The notes beneath the pieces were generated by a model. The model did no database searches, was not told the DNA's origin, and saw nothing but the letters and a program-made list of their open reading frames with translations. A stretch of 64,000 bases of DNA from Lingula anatina (taxonomy: Eukaryota > Brachiopoda > Lingulata > Lingulida > Lingulidae), in the NCBI RefSeq assembly GCF_001039355.2, contig NW_019774513.1, positions 178,481 through 242,480 of the forward strand, written 5' to 3'. This document shows positions 10,653-22,439 of this stretch, one piece after another. A program made the position numbers and the translations under genes. The stretch's first letter is position 1; each line of letters opens with the position of its first letter.

Positions 10653-12804
10653 GAGAGAGGAACTGTCCCCTTATTTCTTAAAAATTAAACTTTTTACGAT
10701 GCAAAGTACATTTTTCAATACATTTTTTTCAAACAAGCATTACACAAAAGAAACAATTGGTCAACTTCCATGTTTTTAGTCCAATATGTCTGGGGTCCAA
10801 TTTTATTGCACTAAGAGAATTCTCCATATGATAATAAATGCGCTCTCGACAGTTTCATCTATAGCCAATATATCCAGCGAGATTTGAATCATATATTTTA
10901 TAGACTTATACTTAAGTAAATAACGTAATTGCCTATAAAAACGCATTAGAAAAGCAAATTTTATGAAAATTTCGGGTTATTCCCAATCCATCCCTCCCCA
11001 ATATCACGGCCCAGAGAGGTACAGGTGTAGACTAATCAATGGACGGACAATTTCACCATTCAGAATATGAATAACCAGGAGTCAAGCAGTAGTTTGTTGG
11101 ACCACTGTCACGGAGTTTCATTTTCACCGATTTATCCTCGGCTTCGTTTTGAAAATCGGCGGTAATCCCATAATCAGTTTAACTGTCCAAAACACGTTTT
11201 AGACTTAGGCTCTATTCGCATAGATTTTAGATCGATCTATCCCCGCGGGGAGTCTCACTAGATTACTTTCAGATAATCCGACTTAAATGTCCGTCCCGCC
11301 TACTACTACTGTAAGGGGATAATTAACTTTCGTGTCCGCCCGGCTGACAGCTGTTTAGCGTGAACCCCCAGGGAGTTAGGTCGGTCTAAAGTAGGTCGAT
11401 CTAATCTATGGAAATGGGGTGTTAAACTGACCGTGATCTCCGTCCGAACGCACCCGTGGACACGTGAGCTCAAAACGGACAAATGTCACACACATTTATA
11501 AGCGACAACGAGTAAGGATCCTTGCACTCTACTCAACGTGAATGAAAACATACATCCAGCATGTCATTAAGTGACCGGCACAATGGCCGTGTTGACCAAC
11601 GCGTCCCTGTTGTTTTTCTACCCCTTTTCATCGTGGACGGTGTGATGCCCTCGGACTATAGACCACTGTGACCGTTCACCCCCCATATTGACACCATGTG
11701 TATAAATATACACCGTAGCAAACGTACCGTATAAATCACAATCTAAAGACTCCTTCTGCCCCAGAATTAAATCTTTGGTAAAGCCGTTTGATTCCACGTC
11801 AAGCAAGGGCACTGACTATACACCAAGCCTAATACGAGCCTTAATATAAAAAGGGAAGAAAGAACGAAGCGAAATTTTTCTATTGAAAGTGTAAGCTTTA
11901 AGGTAGAAACTTTGCTTTTCTTTCATCTACCTTAATCCTGCATCTTTTGTAAAATTTTGTAGTAGAAATAGTGATTCTTAAAACTAGCAAATATCGTTTT
12001 ATTTATTTATTTATTTATTTATTTATGTGTGTATGAGTTTGTCAAAAGAGAGGGAGATCTGCAAACAAACAACCCGTGGGCTATTGGTGGATAACACGCA
12101 ACTCAGTATGAATAAAAGATGTTTTACAGCAATCAAACTCACCCTCCCTCTTCTATCGTTTTAATTAGTTTGAACAGGGAATTATTTCTTTGGTATACTG
12201 TACGCTTTAGAAAATTTCTCAAAGTCATGTTTTCTTTATCTTCATACACCACAGGGTTACTTATAAAGTATCTTTTCCAATTCAGATCTTAAATATATAC
12301 AACCAGACAAATAAACGCGCCTGATATACATGTATGATATAGTTCCCTTGTGATGTGCAGGAAGACACGGCGCTCTAAATGACTGGCCTTCAAAATAACT
12401 GTCCAGTCATTTAGAAATGAATTATGCAATTAATAATGAATAAAACATCGAATCCAAATAAACTGGACGAGCAATGGTTCTTTAGTAGAAGACCCTTTTT
12501 TGATCAAGGAAAATTCATTTTGGCGGGTTAATACACAGTAAATAGAGTGCCTTTAAGCTGTGTACAAGCATTAAGGTTTAACGGTGATGGATTTTTTGTT
12601 GAATATCACACCTATCTTCTTACTCACGTGTGATAACTGACCAAATTGACACTATCCTGCACCTGGGTTCTCAAGAAGTACGGCTACCGGGTAGTTAAGG
12701 GCGTTCTCTGCTTATCTAAATGTGCTCTGTGCTTGCTTTGTTTGTTATTGAGGTCAATCATAAACACACCTGTGTAGACTGATTGCTTTTCTCACCTGTA
12801 TGAA
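9014..12804. other. Intron 1 of the Cys-rich gene, left part: simple repeats and no recognised gene
   Basis: It holds a (CA)n run at 9844-9871, a (GA)n run at 10605-10647 and a (TTTA)n run at 12000-12026. Two diverged direct copies of a ~52-base unit (gatggaaattgcc...) lie at about 10376 and 10481. A 0.25 kb inverted-repeat element is at 11175-11429. The short open frames on either strand have no recognisable domain, no splice context and ordinary AT-rich composition. Confidence 0.5.
11175..11429. mobile_element. Short inverted-repeat element (MITE-like), ~255 bases
   Basis: The outer arms are CAGTTTAAC (11175-11183) and GTTAAACTG (11421-11429). The inner arms CATAGATTTTAGATCGA (11219-11235) and TCGATCTAATCTATG (11396-11410) are also inverted. 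The left arm carries ctatccccgcggggagtctc. A similar GATCGATCTA...CGGGGA core is seen near 4330 and near 49990, suggesting a dispersed family. No coding capacity. Confidence 0.5.
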
Positions 12805-12877
12805 GCCCGGTTAGCTCAGTCGGTAGAGCATGGGACTCTTAATCCCAGGGTCGTGGGTTCGAGCCCCACATTGGGCG
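12805..12877 (+). tRNA. tRNA-Lys (anticodon CTT)
   Basis: A 73-base gene with GCCCGGT acceptor arm, TAGCTCAGTCGGTAGAGCA (box A and D arm), anticodon loop gactCTTaatcc, and GGTTCGAGCCCC (box B and T arm), closing with TTGGGC and discriminator G. All stems pair, with G-U allowed. There is no intron and CCA is not encoded, as expected for a eukaryote. A T-run about 12 bases downstream can serve as pol III terminator. The flanks differ from the other two copies. Confidence 0.97.
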
Positions 12878-14829
12878 ATTAAGTATCATTTTTCCACATT
12901 TTTTAAAGTATTTTCCTGCCAAACCGAAAACAGGTTGAAGATAAGAATTTCTTTACTCGACCCATCCACCCAGTGGGATACCATTTCTTCTGCAGTTTTA
13001 TGGTTTAATATTAGGGAGAGGCTGACCTGTACAAATGAATGGGAAGCAGACTCTCTGTTACGTCACACCGGTCTACATTGAAGGGTTTTATCGTTTTATA
13101 AGCACTTTATGTCTTATGTACTGACCACTGCTAGACATAAAAAAGTTTTTGGGACGTAGATAGTGCACCTTTAAATAATATTCACAAAAGCTTATTTATC
13201 AATGTTAAAATTCCAAGCATTTATGAAAGATGTATGAATCAATTTCTTGAAAAAAGTTCTTAAATAGCTGACTCGAAATAGCTAGTTCGTTATTGAACAT
13301 TTTGCTTCCTGTAACATAATTTAAACTGTGGTGCCACACAAAGCTGCATTTTCTCATCGACGTCAAAATGACAAAAATGACGGCATTCGGTCACTATATC
13401 TGTCGTAATACATTGTATTTACCGGGCAGTGTTGGACTGGTAAAGTAATTATTACGTGTATGGTGACTTTATTTGTCACCAATAATGAAAGTCGGTATTT
13501 ACACGCCGGGTGTTTTGTTAAGGCGACTCGTTTAAAGGGACAAAATTGTGTACATAACTCGCTTCCCCGAGGGATGTTATTTTTCAAAACGAATTGTTTC
13601 CAAATTGTGCAGGGCAGGTTTTTGCTAGGGCTACTGTGATATAATAAAGCCAAATACACGTGTACTTAGTGCAATAACGAATGCATTTCTATCAATAAAA
13701 TCACTGCGTCAGGTCTGTAAAATGTACTCTCGCTGCGTTGATAAGAGCTCCTCTAAACAGTTTTACCATGCATTTACACCATTAAAATTAACTGTTAGCA
13801 AAGAAAGGCAGCGTCACTAGTGCTGGTTTTATATGTTAAATTCTACAATGTAGTACCCATGTTGTTAGATGATAGGTAACGATGCAAATATTAAATCTTC
13901 AGAACATCTCAACAGACTTGCCTGTAATGGGCGTACATGCAGCGTGGCCCTGGTTCTGTGATCACAAAACAGTTATAGTCTGAAAATAATTCTAAACTTT
14001 TACTCCAAAATCTGATATTTTGACTCCGGATTTAGCGGAACTAGGCCAAATAAATGAAGCATGCAGCTTCTTTTTATAGCAGGAGAGATATGTCTAGCTT
14101 ATGTTTCATTTCGATATGTGGCAGACCAGATCCCAGCAGTCGAGTCCAGTTACTAATTGGACAAAGCCAGATATCAGGGGGGGTCTTTACATTGTTAACA
14201 CCATAATGAGCCAATGTCATAATTAACCAAGTAATTTGCAGACGAGCTGTAAGTTTGTTTGTATGTCGTGTTTAATTAAATTATCGATATCATACATGTA
14301 GATCAACGTATATCAGGTCTGGCAATTGAAATTTTGTCGTATTCATTTTATGTGGTTTGTAAAAAACATCTGATGATGATACTTTTTAAAGATAATTGAA
14401 TAAACATTTAAAGAAAGAGCATTTAGATTGATTAAAATATTTAGTAAAGGAAGGTTAATTTTATTTAAGGTGTGGCAAGAAGTTATCAATGTTTCATTTT
14501 TATACATTTTAGGAAAACATGTCATTTTCTCAAGAGTATACTGGACATTTAATAACAAAAAAGTGGATTTTATGCAAGTGAAAAATATTAAACTCAGTAT
14601 TTTTTTTTTCACTTGGTGTACATCTTTTAAACCTACGCCAGTGCGGAACATTGATATAAGGGCTTTTGATAGGACATAATGCATTTTGAAAAATGTAGGA
14701 TCTGGATTTGATAAGTATCATGCTATACGTAATTTAACATTACTATGGAATCATACATTTTTGTTTCAAATAATATCAAAAACAGTAATTCTACAAAACT
14801 GATGTTGACCACTTCACAATGATTACTAA

Positions 14830-15803
14830 GGCCACACTTTTTTATTTTTATGGATGACATCCTGCGCGCGCACCGATTTTCGTCCGTTCTCCAAAAAAAA
14901 AAAAAAAAAAAAATCCCCCCCCCCCCCCCCCCCAAGGAAGTCGGTTGTCGCAAACGTCGTTATTGAATTTGCCGGAAAATGCAATCGGCAATCCTCGGCT
15001 AATTCCGCAAGCTCCATGCTGTCATTGTCGACTGCGGAGACATCCGAGTAGTTCCGAGTGCGGAAAATGAGCTTTCTGCGCATGCGTATTATCACCACGT
15101 GGAAATATGGTCGCTTTGCCGTCAAATTCATCTCTAGCATTAATTTCAAAATACACGACAATTAAAGTCATAAAGAGAACGGGGGCCGTCGTTTTGGATT
15201 GGTTTGCCATTGATATTGGACATGAAGATATCACCCTTTTACAATTATACGAAAGGCTGGCCGCGGCCAGCGATCATCGCCCGGAAAATTTCAGTGACAT
15301 TCTGTCCAAAGCAGCACATACAATGTTTTTTTTGTAGCGAAAAAAGGGTCGACAAGAGCGTCGTGGTATTTGGTGGACTGAAGGTCGGACAGGCCACCCG
15401 ATAGTTGGCTGCTACGTGTGAGTCGAAGTAGACAAAATTGCATCGACCGAAATTACCTTAGTAGTAGGAAGCATAGGCCTATCTTTGCTTCATTTTTTTA
15501 AACAATTCTGTGAAGTGTTTACAATGCTTTAATTTTCTGAGAGTACAAATAAAGACACGCTGTTTATTTGATATTTGTTTTATTGATTGCTATACCAACA
15601 GAATGCATGAGATAACCTTAAATAGATTTGGTAATATGCAGCATATATATTCATGACTTTTTACCTTTCTACGAAGTAGGCCCTGAAAACATAACTTTTC
15701 TTAAGCAGTTTTTTTTTTTGGACTGTTTTTTTTTTTTCGCCCGCTCGCACCGACTTTGGGGTCCCCAGAGGATGTCATCCATAAAAATAAAAAAAGTGTG
15801 GCC
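14830..15803. mobile_element. 974-base inverted-repeat DNA transposon with TAA target duplication, absent from copy 2
   Basis: The ends are inverted repeats: GGCCACACTTTTTTATTTTT with ATGGATGACATCC continuing on the left, and its complement (ggatgtcatccat ... gtgtggcc) on the right, about 34 matching positions. It is flanked by TAA at 14827-14829 and 15804-15806. In copy 2 the site reads tactaaataa with a single TAA at 20964-20966, the exact empty site. A 3-base TAA duplication is typical of PIF/Harbinger-type elements, so a non-autonomous member of that group is likely. The interior has poly(A) and poly(C) runs and short frames only, with no recognisable transposase. Confidence 0.88.
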
Positions 15804-16794
15804 TAAATAAATGTCCCTGCAAATATTACATGTACAAAGTTTAGGTATTGGGAAGCAGACAATTCACACCTTATTTACATTTCACATATTCTTAAGAAAT
15901 TGCAGAGATTTTCTATAAAACCATACAAAATATAAATGGGCAGACTTTTTCCTAAAATCTGCAGCTTTTATCAAATATTCCTTTACTATGTGTTTTAATC
16001 GATACAAATGCTTTTTCTTTTATTATTTATGCAACAGTCTTAAAAAAGCACCATCAGATGTTTTTAAACTAAGTTTCATTTCTAAGTTTAATATGAGATA
16101 CCTTGAATGATGTACCTCGTATAACATCTACAATTCAAAATGATTACACCCGACATGCAAACAAACTGGTAGCTCATCTGTAAATTACTTGGCCAATAAA
16201 CATGCTCATAATGGCTTTAACAATGCATAGACCCTACTGAACTAGATTAGGATCTGGTCTGTGATATATGCATTATGCATTGATTAACCGTGTACTGAAA
16301 TAGACCAAATTTACTACATGTACATGTACATGTACAGTCTAGCAGGTTATTTTCGGTTTATAGGTCTACTTGTATTGTGAAACCGGTCCCTGTTATGTTT
16401 TCTTTGATGTTATCATCTGATCTTCTCTCAAGATAAAATCACCCCATGATGACTTTACTTAGTTTGACCAAGGAAGTAGCTAGATCATGCTTTTGTCCTT
16501 GGTTAACCAAAGTTAACAGACAACGGTGACATAAAAGTACCTCTCACCGACTTCTACGAAACAATGGCACTTATCCTTTTTTGAGTAATGTTCTTGACCA
16601 TTATAATTATGTCGTTAAATGTCAGAAGCAAGGTGACCTTTTTAATTATGCAGAGCTGTATACTGCTAAGGTATGCTGTAAGAAAAAGATGCCATTTGAT
16701 GTGGTCTGCAATACCTATATTTAATTAAAAAATACCGAATCAAAAGATACTGCCCCATGACGCTGGAAAGGACTAGTTTGGGATGGCGTGCACA

Positions 16795-16867
16795 GCCCGG
16801 TTAGCTCAGTCGGTAGAGCATGGGACTCTTAATCCCAGGGTCGTGGGTTCGAGCCCCACATTGGGCG
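16795..16867 (+). tRNA. tRNA-Lys (anticodon CTT), second copy
   Basis: Identical in sequence to the gene at 12805 across all 73 bases and on the same strand, with TTTTT downstream (tgctttttgatt). It lies in the repeated block 13259-19394, just left of the GGCCCAG inverted-repeat element. Confidence 0.97.
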
Positions 16868-16933
16868 AATTTGTTGCTTTTTGATTAAATACCCCCCCCC
16901 CTCCAGCATATCTATCTATCTATATTTATTTAA

Positions 16934-17630
16934 GGCCCAGTCACAAATCAGTTGCGATGCGTAGGGGATGGGTAAAACCCAGGAAATTTGAACAAAATCT
17001 TGAGACAGATCTCACGATTTTGCACCCGTCGGAGGCGCTCTCCGGACGCCTGCCGGTTGTCGCAGATTTTTTAGACATCGCCACACCCGTCGCGGTCCCC
17101 AACTTTGAACTTAAAATTTTAAGATTGCTCGCAAGATTTTTCACCCATTTTGGGCATCCCAGACACAATCTCCGATGACCTACGATGCCCTCCGATTAAT
17201 CGGAGGCGTCCTCCGAATAATCTGAGACTAGTCGCAATATTCTGTGTGGGATTGGAAAATCAGGTTGAGATTCAATGTCTGCGAGTAGTCTCCGGCGCCC
17301 TCCGACTGCATCGGAGGCGCCCTGCGTCGATTCGTACGCTTTATGTGATCCTCTCCTTTTCCCCCACATATACCCAGGGGGAAAAAATTACAAGAAAAGA
17401 CGCTCGCAGATATCGTCTTCGATCGCCTCCGATGCAATCGGAGGCGATCGGAGGCTAATCCCACGATTTTTCGACAAAACCTGGTCAAAACCCTTGGAAA
17501 AATCTCAGACAATGTGACTGCTCCACTTTTATTAGGATTATTGCTAGGATTGTTCAAGGATTCTTTATTTTCTACGACGACCCCCGGCCAAAACTAATCC
17601 CCGACAGATCGCCGACATTGTGACTGGGCC
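16934..17630. mobile_element. 697-base non-autonomous inverted-repeat element (full copy)
   Basis: The termini GGCCCAGTCACAA and TTGTGACTGGGCC are inverted and flanked by TTTAA on both sides. The interior is rich in further inverted motifs (ctccgattaatcggagg, gcctccgatgcaatcggagg), characteristic of fold-back-like MITEs. It has short open frames on both strands but nothing resembling a transposase. Confidence 0.8.
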
Positions 17631-18850
17631 TTTAATGACTTCCGCCATGTAAGTTACGTGGTCAGCTTCAGTTCTAGATGTCCTCTATTCTGTTCGCCAC
17701 TTTACCAGCCTAACTCACAACTCACAATGTTATGTATGGATTTTGATGAACTATTCAGCATATCTCCGGGGGATGCGTAAAAATACTTACATTTTGGTGA
17801 TGATCTGTGATCCTATTCTCCTTTTGGATCCAAGATATTTTTCAATTATACACCAGTGAAGGATTATGATCGTGACGGAATGTATGCGCTCTCATCTACC
17901 ACAATTCATCAGCGTGTAGTTCTTGATGCAGGTCTGCGACCTGAATGTTTTTCTCCATTCAGCTTATAATTATTTATGTACCAGTATATATCTCTTATTT
18001 GAAAGAAAAAAGCGCATTCGCTGGTTGGGGAAATTCAGGTCAAATTCCCATTGTATCATAAACAAACTATTGTGATGGGTCCAAGTTAAAACGGGGTGTA
18101 TGCATGTTACTTTTTAAATAACCTTCCCTCATTTGTAAATATTTCTATTAACATTTCTATATTTATCCGGTCCTTTTTTGGATAAAAAGAAATACACACT
18201 GATTCGCTGCTTACAAATGTCAAAGTCAAAAGCCGTGCGCGGCACAACATCCCGTTTTAATGTCAAAACTAAGACCCATCAAACTATTTTGAAATTACTT
18301 AGTAGGCCTATCTATTACATGCAAATGAACACCAAAAAATCTTGCTGTAAAATGCAATTTTTATGCAGTGTTTAAGGAGCATAGCAGCTTATTTTAGGTT
18401 CAGTGTGGGCGGTTTGTGAGTGTAGAAATGACAGCATAAATTAACAGTTTCTCTCACCTACCGAACACATACCCAAAAAATTAATTTTCTCAAAAGTTAG
18501 GTCGTTCCTGCTCGTTTATCAAATATTCCAAGTCTACCAAATTATCATTAAGCATTTTGATCGTACGTATGCGAATTGAAAAATTCAGAAGGAACTCGTA
18601 AATACGGACTTTATAAACCAAGGATTGGGACAGGACCGTAACTTGCAACTGCCACATCATTTTTGATAAATAAACCATATAACTTATTTGCGGTTTGGGA
18701 AAAAATCATGATGGCATATGATAGCTTTTTTTTCAGAACTACTGATAAGAAGAAATCACGTTTAGTTAAAGAAACATTATTATTGAGTTATGTAGGAAAT
18801 GTTATAAATTGCTATTAGATTGTAGTCTTGTGTGTCATTCTCATTTCCAG

Positions 18851-19021
18851 CAAGTGCCAGACTGAAGATGCGTGCTTTTGTCGCCTGTCGCCGCGAGTGT
18901 GACAACCGGTGTGACGTGTTGGTCTACTACATCGGAGATAACGGCAAATACTGCACCGACTGTCTTAATACCTGCATGAAGGCCTTCAAGGCGCAGGCAG
19001 AGCTGATGGGCGTGACCTTCT
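18851..19021 (+). CDS. Exon 2 of the secreted Cys-rich protein (copy A)
   Basis: The acceptor is ttctcatttccag, ending at 18850. The encoded stretch is SARLKMRAFVACRRECDNRC, then DVLVYYIGDNGKYCTDCLNT, then CMKAFKAQAELMGVTF. It has six cysteines in the pattern C-x3-C-x3-C-x14-C-x2-C-x3-C, suitable for three disulfides. The two C-x3-C pairs (CRREC and CLNTC) suggest a disulfide-pinned helical hairpin, but that is inference. The likely donor is gtaaat at 19022, followed by an AT microsatellite. This makes a symmetric 171-base phase 1-1 exon. If the donor at 19022 is used with the acceptor at 19282, the protein ends TrpStop, about 119 residues in all. Reading on without splicing adds a short AT-repeat-encoded tail (CKYIYIYIY...). 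Codon composition is clearly GC-richer than the flanks. The product is unrecognised. Confidence 0.7.
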
Positions 19022-19152
19022 GTAAATATATATATATATATATACACTTTTGACTTCCTTTTATCCTTTTACACTGTTTTTGCATTCTCGTTGCATCTTT
19101 CCGCTCCTCTCTCCCCCCTCTCTCTCTCTCTTTCTATACCTATCTCTCTTTT

Positions 19153-19183
<31 letters not shown>

Positions 19184-19282
19184 GGTTGTTACTTAAAAAA
19201 TTAATAACAAAAATGAGCATAGCTTTGAATTACAATAATGATAATACATGAAGTTTCTTTACATTGTCATTTTTTGTTTCAG

Positions 19283-19360
19283 GGTAAATGGAATATTGTC
19301 CCGTTTCGCCAGGACGGCGCTGGTAATAGCCGGGCGCGGCTGCCCTTGCCATACAAGTGA
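19283..19360 (+). CDS. Candidate 3' exon of the Cys-rich gene (copy A)
   Basis: A strong acceptor (ttttttgtttcag, ending 19282) precedes a GC-rich stretch. In phase 0 it is open for 25 codons, GKWNIVPFRQDGAGNSRARL then PLPYK, with TGA at 19358-19360. Exon 2 with the gtaaat donor would enter in phase 1 and stop at once (TGG TAA), making most of this exon 3' UTR. Phase 0 entry would need the weaker donor gtgacc at the end of ELMG. The sequence cannot decide between them. Its base composition contrasts with the AT-rich surroundings, so it is very likely transcribed either way. Confidence 0.45.
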   Translation, partial: GKWNIVPFRQDGAGNSRARLPLPYK

Positions 19361-21940
19361 CGACAGACATCTTGTTTTTCATGAGACGTTTGGTNCCCAC
19401 CTTAAATAGCTGACTCGAAATAGCTAGTTCGTTATTGAACATTTTGCTTCCTGTAACATAATTTAAACTGTGGTGCCACACAAAGCTGCATTTTCTCATC
19501 GACGTCAAAATGACAAAAATGACGGCATTCGGTCACTATATCTGTCGTAATACATTGTATTTACCGGGCAGTGTTGGACTGGTAAAGTAATTATTACGTG
19601 TATGGTGACTTTATTTGTCACCAATAATGAAAGTCGGTATTTACACGCCGGGTGTTTTGTTAAGGCGACTCGTTTAAAGGGACAAAATTGTGTACATAAC
19701 TCGCTTCCCCGAGGGATGTTATTTTTCAAAACGAATTGTTTCCAAATTGTGCAGGGCAGGTTTTTGCTAGGGCAACTGTGATATAATAAAGCCAAATACA
19801 CGTGTACTTAGTGCAATAACGAATGCATTTCTATCAATAAAATCACTGCGTCAGGTCTGTAAAATGTACTCTCGCTGCGTTGATAAGAGCTCCTCTAAAC
19901 AGTTTTACCATGCATTTACACCATTAAAATTAACTGTTAGCAAAGAAAGGCAGCGTCACTAGTGCTGGTTTTATATGTTAAATTCTACAATGTAGTACCC
20001 ATGTTGTTAAATGATAGGTAACAATGCAAATATTAAATCTTCAGAACATCTCAACAGACTTGCCTGTAATGGGCGTACATGCAGCGTGGCCCTGGTTCTG
20101 TGATCACAAAACAGTTATAGTCTGAAAATAATTCTAAACTTTTACTCCAAAATCTGATATTTTGACTCCGGATTTAGCGGAACTAGGCCAAATAAATGAA
20201 GCATTCAGCTTCTTTTTATAGCAGGAGAGATATAGCTAGCTTAATAATTATGTTTCATGTCGATATGTGGCAGACCAGATCCCAGCAGTCGAGTCCAGTT
20301 ACTAATTGGACAAAGCCAGATATCAGGGGGGTCTTTACATTGTTAAAACCATAATGAGCCAATGCCATAATTGACCAAGTAATTTGCAGACGAGCTGTTA
20401 GTTTGTTTGTATGTCGTGTTTAATTAAAACATGATATCATACATGTAGATCAACGTATATCAGGTCTGGCGAATGAAATTTTGTCGTATTCATTTTATGT
20501 GGTTTGTAAAAAAAACATCTGATGATGATACTTTTTAAAGATAATTGAATAAACATTTAAAGAAAGAGCATTTAGATTGATTAAAATATTTAGTAAAGGA
20601 AGGTTAATTTTATTAAAGGTGTGGCAAGGAAAGTTATCAATTTTTATACATTTTAGGAAAACATGTCCATTTCTCAAGAGTATACTGGTCATTTAATTAC
20701 AGAAAAGTGGATTTTATGCAAGTGAAAAATATTGAACTCAGTATTTTTTTCACTTGTTGTACATCTAACCTACGCCAGTGCGGAACATTGATATAAGGGC
20801 TTTTGTTAGGACATAATGCATTTTGAAAAATGTAGGATCTGGATTTAATAAGTATCATGCTATACGTAATTATACATTATTATGGAATTATACGTTTTTG
20901 TTTCAAATAATATCAAAAACAGTTATTCTACAAAACTGATGTTGGCCACTTCACAATGATTACTAAATAAATGTGCCTGCATATATTACATGTACAAAGT
21001 TAGGGTATTGGGTAGCAGACAATTCACACTTCATTTACATTTCACATATTCGTAAGAAATTGCAAAGATTTTCTATAAAGCTGTACAAAATATTAATGGG
21101 CAGACTTTTTCCTAAAATCTGCAGCTTTTATCAAATATTCCTTTACTATGTGTTTTAATCGATACAAATGCTTTTTCTTTTATTATTTATGCAACAGTCT
21201 TAAAAAAGCACCATCATCAGATGTTTTTAAACTAAGTTTCATTTCTAAGTTTAATATGATATACCTTGATGTACCTCGTATAACATCTACAATTCAAAAT
21301 GATTACACCCGACATGCAAACAAACTGGCAGCTCACCTGTAAATTACTTGGCCAATAAACATGCTCATAATGGGGTTAACAATGCATAGACCCTACTGAA
21401 CTAGATTAGGATCTGGCCTGTGATATATGCATTATGCATTGATTAACCGTGTACTGAAATAGACCAAATTTACTACATGTACATGTACAGTCTAGCAGGT
21501 TATTTTCGGTTTATAGGTCTACTTGTATTGTGAAACCGGTCCCTGTTATGTTTTCTTTGATGTTATCATCTGATCTTCTCTCAAGATAAAATCACCCCAT
21601 GATGACTTTACTTAGTTTGACGAAGGAAGTAGCTAGATCATGCTTTTGTCCTTGGTTAACCAAAGTTAACAGACAACGGTGACATAAAAGTACCGACTTC
21701 TACGAAACAATGGCACTTATCCTTTTTTGAGTAATGTTCTTGACCATTATAATTATGTCGTTAAATGTCAGAAGCAAGGTGACCTTTTTAATTATGCAGA
21801 GCTGTATACTGCTAAGGTATGCTGTAAGAAAAAGATGCCATTTGATGTGGTCTGCAATACCTATATTTAATTAAAAAATACCGAATCAAAAGACACTGCC
21901 CCATGACGCTGGAAAGGACTAGTTTGTGATGGCGTGCACA

Positions 21941-22013
21941 GCCCGGTTAGCTCAGTCGGTAGAGCATGGGACTCTTAATCCCAGGGTCGTGGGTTCGAGC
22001 CCCACATTAGGCG
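21941..22013 (+). tRNA. tRNA-Lys (anticodon CTT), third copy with an acceptor-stem mismatch
   Basis: The counterpart of the gene at 16795 in the second copy of the block. It differs by one base: the 3' acceptor strand reads TTAGGCG instead of TTGGGCG, giving C4 opposed to A69. Boxes A and B are intact, so it is likely transcribed, but the stem is weakened. This is probably an allele of the 16795 gene and not a separate locus. Confidence 0.9.
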
Positions 22014-22084
22014 AATTTGTTGCTTTTTGATTAAATACCCCCCCCCCCCCCCTCCAGCATATCTATCTATCTATATTTATTTAA

Positions 22085-22439
22085 TGCCCAGTCACAAATC
22101 AGTTGCGATGCNCTCCGGCGCCCTCCGACTGAATCGGAGGCGCCCTGCGTCGATTCGTACGCTTTATGTGATCGTCTCCTTTTCCCCCACATATACCCAG
22201 GGGGAAAAAAATTACAAGAAAAGACGCTCGCAGATATCGTCTTCGATCGCCTCCGTGAGGAGGCTAATCCCACGATTTTTCGACAAAACCGGGTCAAAAC
22301 CCTTGGAAAAATCTCAGACAATGTGACTGCTCCACTTTTATTAGGATTATTGCTAGGATTGTTCAAGGATTCTTTATTTTCTACGACGACCCCCGGCCAA
22401 AACTAATCCCCGACAGATCGCCGACATTGTGACTGGGCC
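22085..22439. mobile_element. Same element in copy 2, internally collapsed at an 'n'
   Basis: Counterpart of 16934-17630 with the first base changed (TGCCCAG). The left 27 bases are followed directly by the single 'n' (22112), then the sequence resumes at the equivalent of about 17288, so roughly 330 internal bases are missing. The self-complementary interior probably defeated assembly. Confidence 0.75.

Larger units (their letters stand above)
13259..19394. repeat. Large repeated block, copy 1 (probable haplotype 1)
   Basis: Begins cttaaatagctgactcgaaa and ends ttcatgagacgtttggt just before the 'n' at 19395. It corresponds base for base, with scattered single changes and small indels, to 19401-24238. 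Copy 1 additionally carries a 974-base transposon (14830-15803) and about 330 bases of the GGCCCAG element missing from copy 2. The block includes tRNA-Lys at 16795 and exons 2-3 of the Cys-rich gene. Confidence 0.92.

Noticed and set aside
15022-15404. Overlapping frames inside the 974-base transposon (for example VVLDWFAIDIGHEDITLLQL)
   Set aside because: Short, on both strands, no transposase or other motif. The element looks non-autonomous.
17150-17557. Overlapping 80-109 codon frames on both strands
   Set aside because: They lie wholly within the inverted-repeat element 16934-17630, whose symmetric GC-rich interior produces open frames by chance.
18178-18678. Frames of about 60 codons repeated at 22987-23487
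   Set aside because: Their repetition only reflects the repeated block, and there is no domain or splice context.
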